Source: Spirochaetaceae bacterium | GTDB lineage: Bacteria > Spirochaetota > Spirochaetia > Treponematales > Breznakiellaceae | Assembly: GCA_031280705.1 (NCBI GenBank) | Contig: JAITGJ010000040.1 | Span: 1-7,784 of the forward strand | Reading direction: 5' to 3' | Length of the DNA: 7,784 bases | Part shown: one piece after another, positions 5,883 through 7,784 of the stretch | Layout of the letters: the number at the start of each line of letters is the position of its first letter | Position numbering within the stretch: the first letter of the stretch is position 1 | Translations under genes and position numbers: made by a program | The notes under the pieces: model-generated | Seen by the model: only the letters and a program-made list of their open reading frames with translations | The model's database searches: none | What the model was told of the DNA's origin: nothing

Positions 5883-6506
5883 CTAGTCAAGCGACTCGAT
5901 GGTTATGTCGCCCTGGCTCAGACCCGAACGGTCGAACCGTACCCCGATCTGGCCTCCGGCCGCCTGGGTCAGGGTAAGGATCCGGTTCTGGGCCGCCCTG
6001 ACGCGGGTAGCAATGGTAACCTCGATCCGCTGTCCGGTATCGCGGTTGGTAACCCGCAGTTTGGTCCCCACCGGAAGCGATGGGTGCCCGGCGGTCAGAT
6101 TGGAGCCTTCCGCCCACAGTTCCGCCTGGCCGCTCTGGAAAAAGCGGCGTATATTTCCGGCGCTCCGCAAAACACGGGGCTTGTTTTCCTTGGGAATTTC
6201 CTCAACCCGGACCCGCGTAAAGCCCGCGTCGCTCATGCCCAGCGCCTCGGCGGCCTCCACGGATACGTCGATGATCCACCGCCGGTCCTGCGGGATACGC
6301 CCGCCCACCTGTACCACGAGCTGCCGTTGATTCTCCAAATTGGTTATCCGCACCTGCGTCCCAAACGGGTACGAAGCATGGGAGGCAAACAGACCCGGGG
6401 CATCTACGCCGTAATAACAGCTTCCCATACCGTCTACCGCTTCCTGGGACATGACGGGGACGAGCGAAACAAGCCCTGCCAGCGTGATAACCAGCAATCT
6501 CTTCAT
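5883..6506 (-). CDS. Secreted protein with two RlpA-like double-psi beta-barrel repeats
   Basis: A 207-residue exported protein with a signal peptide (1-21, M-K-R-L-L then hydrophobic, cut near V-M-S-Q) and no lipobox Cys. Two copies of the RlpA-like double-psi beta-barrel follow. Repeat 1 (~28-104) has A-S-H-A-S-Y-P-F-G-T-Q-V-R-I-T-N-L (41-57) and I-I-D-V-S (78-82). Repeat 2 (~128-205) has T-A-G-H-P-S-L-P-V-G-T (138-148) and V-T-N-R-D (152-156). RlpA proteins bind, and in Pseudomonas cleave, naked peptidoglycan glycan strands at the septum. Of the Glu/His/Asp active-site set, repeat 1 keeps His43 and Asp80 but its loop is too short to hold the usual Glu. Repeat 2 keeps His141 but has Thr where Asp is expected. 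It is therefore more likely a cell-wall-binding than a lytic protein. ATG 6506 has GAGGTGG upstream. The SPOR domain of classical RlpA is absent. It is transcribed away from the riboswitch operon. Confidence 0.87.
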   Translation of the reverse strand: MKRLLVITLAGLVSLVPVMSQEAVDGMGSCYYGVDAPGLFASHASYPFGTQVRITNLENQRQLVVQVGGRIPQDRRWIIDVSVEAAEALGMSDAGFTRVRVEEIPKENKPRVLRSAGNIRRFFQSGQAELWAEGSNLTAGHPSLPVGTKLRVTNRDTGQRIEVTIATRVRAAQNRILTLTQAAGGQIGVRFDRSGLSQGDITIESLD

Positions 6507-6549
6507 AATGCCACCTCGCAATTCGAATTCCTTTCTTTGCTTGTTATTC

Positions 6550-6555
6550 ATTGTA
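6550..6555 (-). promoter_or_regulatory. Possible -10 box for the RlpA-like gene
   Basis: On the minus strand TACAAT lies 43 nt before the start codon, in an AT-rich stretch with A/T-tracts. The -35 position (ATGGTA at 17-nt spacing) is a poor match, so the call rests on the -10 box and base composition. Confidence 0.35.
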
Positions 6556-6606
6556 ACAAAAAATAAAAAAATTACCATAGTTTTACGGAAAAAAATCAAA
6601 AAAACC

Positions 6607-6661
6607 GGGAAACGGGGATGCCGGGGCGGGGCGGGCCGTTTCCGGGGAGGGCGGACCGGGG
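6607..6661 (+). other. G-quadruplex-type sequence in the divergent intergenic region
   Basis: A G-rich island sits between two A-rich stretches. G-runs of 3-4 lie at 6607-6609, 6614-6617, 6623-6626, 6628-6631 and 6633-6635, with loops of 1-5 nt, which satisfies the usual G-quadruplex rule. Further G-runs follow at 6644-6651 and 6658-6661. GGAAACGG (6608-6615) can alternatively pair with CCGTTTCC (6636-6643). It lies upstream of the lipoprotein promoter and outside both genes. Beyond the flanking promoters I see nothing else in 6507-6700. Confidence 0.55.
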
Positions 6662-6696
6662 CGGCAAAAAAAAATACAAATTTTTCAAAAAAACGC

Positions 6697-6725
6697 TTGA
6701 CACAAAAAACGGGGCGTGGTATTAT
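6697..6725 (+). promoter_or_regulatory. Near-consensus sigma-70 promoter of the riboswitch-lipoprotein operon
   Basis: TTGACA (6697-6702, perfect -35), a 17-nt spacer, then TATTAT (6720-6725, five of six to the -10 consensus). A-tracts at 6666-6674 and 6687-6693 lie immediately upstream and resemble an UP element. The predicted start at about 6732 coincides with the first paired base of the riboswitch, which supports both calls. Confidence 0.85.
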
Positions 6726-6733
6726 CAATTTAA

Positions 6734-6952
6734 CGTATTGCAAAGGAAGTGAGGTGCCCGTCCCGCCGTATGGCGCGGCCGGAAATCCTCCGCTATCCCG
6801 TAACTGTAACCGGTTCCGCGCGCCCTGTTCATGGAGGGCCGCGCGGGGTTCCGTCAGTGGCTGGGGCGCTCCGCCCCGGCGCGTGTCACTGGTCCGCATC
6901 GCGGACCGGGAAGGCAGACGGAAATTACCGCAAGCCAGGAAACTTTGGTACG
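6734..6952 (+). promoter_or_regulatory. Cobalamin (B12) riboswitch
   Basis: Conserved elements of the cobalamin riboswitch appear in order: GGTGCC (6753-6758), the P3 segment GGAAATCC then CCCGTAACTGTAACCGG (about 6781-6813), GTCACTGG (6885-6892) with CCGGGAAGGC (6906-6915), and the B12 box AAGCCAGGAAACTTTGG (6932-6948). A closing P1 helix can be drawn: CGTA (6734-6737) with TACG (6949-6952), and CAAAG (6741-6745) with CTTTG (6943-6947). The family senses adenosyl- or other cobalamins and normally lowers expression of uptake or synthesis genes when B12 is plentiful. A peripheral hairpin in 6860-6880 is GC-rich. It controls the downstream lipoprotein and, through it, the following gene. The identification is by motif, without a covariance-model search. 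Confidence 0.88.
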
Positions 6953-6954
6953 CC

Positions 6955-6983
6955 GAAGCCCGTGCGGTTTCATCATTTTTTTT
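6955..6983 (+). terminator. Riboswitch expression-platform terminator
   Basis: GAAGCC (6955-6960) pairs with GGTTTC (6966-6971) around CGTGC, followed closely by eight T (6976-6983). GTTTC (6967-6971) can instead pair with GAAAC of the B12 box (6939-6943). Ligand binding, which locks up the B12 box, would thus free the terminator, a standard off-switch. The alternative pairing is read from sequence; the mechanism is inferred. Confidence 0.6.
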
Positions 6984-6985
6984 CA

Positions 6986-7067
6986 GGTTTCGCGGATTGA
7001 ACCTGGAAAGCGGCTGTACGCTTAATCCCTTTCTGTACGGTAGTTTTCCTGTTCATTCCGCGAAACC
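6986..7067 (+). promoter_or_regulatory. Long-range leader stem upstream of the lipoprotein start
   Basis: GGTTTCGCGGA (6986-6996) is perfectly complementary to TCCGCGAAACC (7057-7067). The closed stem would end 7 nt before the GGAG ribosome-binding site (7075-7078). The loop contains a direct repeat of CTGTACG (7014-7020 and 7033-7039). It may set mRNA stability or ribosome access after read-through of the terminator. Structural prediction only. Confidence 0.5.
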
Positions 7068-7084
7068 CTGTTTTGGAGCAATGT

Positions 7085-7705
7085 ATGAAAAACTGTGTGA
7101 ATTATGGGAAAAACCCGGTACGCAAAATGACGGGGGGGGGGGGGGCGTTGCTAACCGCCCTGTTGGTGGCCGGAGCGGTCTTCCTGGCCGGCTGCGGCGA
7201 TTCGTTTGTTGACACCCACACACTTCCCCTCGTCCTGATTGGCACGTGGAAAATCCCTGTAAATCCAGAAACCGGTGTGCAACCTTTCACGAGCGATTAT
7301 GTTATTACGGCAACTACGGTTGCGTTTGATGACGGCTTTTCAGAAACAAACTATGACATCCACTATATTATCAACTTTAATGAGACCCGGGGCGGTATTG
7401 TGGTGAAAAAACAGGGTACCGAGAATTTTACCGTTATTTGGTTCAAAGACCTGACGGCTACCAGTGTGGTCCTGGGCAACGCGGCTGATACTACAAACGT
7501 TATCGGCACGGATTCATACACAGATCCGAATACGGGTGAAACTGTAACCTACGAAATATGGGGCGATCCCAAATCGGTGAATAGTACGGATACGGTTCTA
7601 CTTATTACCGATCTGGAGGAAGCCAAACTGGTATTTTCCAACGATCCCGAACGTTTTCTCGGCGGCTCCGCACAAAAGGGCTCCACACAGGTTAAGCAGC
7701 GCTGA
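7085..7705 (+). CDS. Putative surface lipoprotein of a B12-controlled operon, with a poly-G tract in its signal peptide
   Basis: A 206-residue lipoprotein of no family I recognise. The signal peptide has basic residues (K9, R13, K14), four glycines (17-20) and a hydrophobic stretch (21-35), ending in the lipobox L34-A35-G36-C37; Cys37 would be lipidated after signal peptidase II cleavage. The mature part opens with a spacer and G53-T54-W55, a lipocalin-like Gly-x-Trp motif, then alternates strand-like stretches (Y-V-I-T-A-T-T-V-A-F, I-I-N-F, F-T-V-I-W-F, A-K-L-V-F), suggesting a small beta-barrel or sandwich. ATG 7085 is chosen for GGAG 6 nt upstream and a proper signal peptide. TTG 7073 and out-of-frame ATG 7081 are alternatives. 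A run of 14 G (7132-7145) encodes the glycines. Riboswitch control suggests a role in corrinoid capture, but nothing in the protein proves it. The next gene overlaps by ATGA. Confidence 0.87.
   Translation: MKNCVNYGKNPVRKMTGGGGALLTALLVAGAVFLAGCGDSFVDTHTLPLVLIGTWKIPVNPETGVQPFTSDYVITATTVAFDDGFSETNYDIHYIINFNETRGGIVVKKQGTENFTVIWFKDLTATSVVLGNAADTTNVIGTDSYTDPNTGETVTYEIWGDPKSVNSTDTVLLITDLEEAKLVFSNDPERFLGGSAQKGSTQVKQR
7132..7145 (+). repeat. Homopolymer of 14 G inside the lipoprotein coding sequence
   Basis: An uninterrupted G14 begins 45 nt after the ATG at 7085. Four complete GGG codons lie inside it. Gain or loss of one G shifts the frame ahead of the signal-peptide core and abolishes the lipoprotein, the form of a slipped-strand phase-variation tract. 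The tract is certain in this sequence; its length may be affected by sequencing error. Confidence 0.9.
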
Positions 7706-7784
7706 TGACACGGCGCTTTTTCCGGGCGGGGAGTGTGCTTCCCGCCTTTCTTTTATCGCTTGCCCTCCCCCTTTCGCTTCCCGC
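7705..7784 (+). CDS. Start of an exported protein, cut by the window edge
   Basis: ATG at 7705 overlaps the TGA of the lipoprotein gene by one base (TGATG), the usual sign of translational coupling. The 26 visible residues form a signal peptide: M-T-R-R-F-F-R, a hydrophobic stretch V-L-P-A-F-L-L-S-L-A-L-P-L, then S-L-P. No stop codon occurs before the edge. As the second gene behind a cobalamin riboswitch it could be an outer-membrane (BtuB-like) receptor, but the visible part cannot show this. Confidence 0.65.
   Translation, partial: MTRRFFRAGSVLPAFLLSLALPLSLP

Noticed and set aside
7081..7212. Short open frame starting at ATG 7081 through the poly-G tract.
   Set aside because: It ends after 43 codons with an Arg/Gly-rich tail and no motif. 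It matters only as an alternative entry to the lipoprotein frame when the tract length changes.

Overview
The window looks like chromosomal DNA of a GC-rich spirochaete, most likely a Treponema or close relative of the gut-dwelling kind. The basis is the overall protein flavour: a YitT-type membrane protein, a PotD-like binding protein, an ankyrin protein, a doubled RlpA-type protein, and a lipoprotein behind a cobalamin riboswitch. No 16S or other phylogenetic marker is present, so genus-level placement is an inference. No transposase, integrase, CRISPR array, tRNA or rRNA was seen.

Layout. (1) 57-932 (+) is a YitT-family integral membrane protein. (2) 933-1128 is an intergenic stretch with three successive perfect hairpins, followed by a promoter whose -10 box sits 5 nt before the next start codon. 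(3) 1129-2634 (+) is glutamyl-tRNA synthetase, gltX. (4) 2635-2862 is a convergent spacer with a 16-nt direct repeat and a 21-nt tandem repeat. (5) On the minus strand, reading right to left, 5706-4651 is a PotD-like periplasmic binding protein, 4651-3683 an ankyrin-repeat protein with a TIR-like N-terminal region, and 3696-2863 a zinc-type sirtuin. These three genes are joined by a TAATG stop/start and a 14-nt overlap, so they form one translationally coupled operon. A strong hairpin sits in the leader of the first gene. (6) 6506-5883 (-) is a secreted protein made of two RlpA-like double-psi beta-barrel repeats. (7) 6507-6700 is a divergent intergenic region with A-tracts and a G-quadruplex-type sequence. 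(8) On the plus strand from 6697 there is a near-consensus promoter, a cobalamin riboswitch with a terminator-type expression platform, a lipoprotein gene (7085-7705), and the first 80 nt of a second exported protein that overlaps it by one base (ATGA).

The most notable signal is in region 8. The lipoprotein gene carries an uninterrupted run of 14 G inside its signal-peptide coding region, 45 nt after its start codon. This is the form of a phase-variation (slipped-strand) switch. It lies under a B12 riboswitch and next to a second exported gene that may be the receptor. Together this suggests a cobalamin-responsive surface uptake locus with a second, stochastic on/off layer. The lipoprotein belongs to no family I recognise. 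It has a lipocalin-like G-T-W motif and a beta-rich pattern.

The second notable system is the binding protein / TIR-like-ankyrin / sirtuin operon, an unexpected combination whose joint purpose cannot be read from the sequence.
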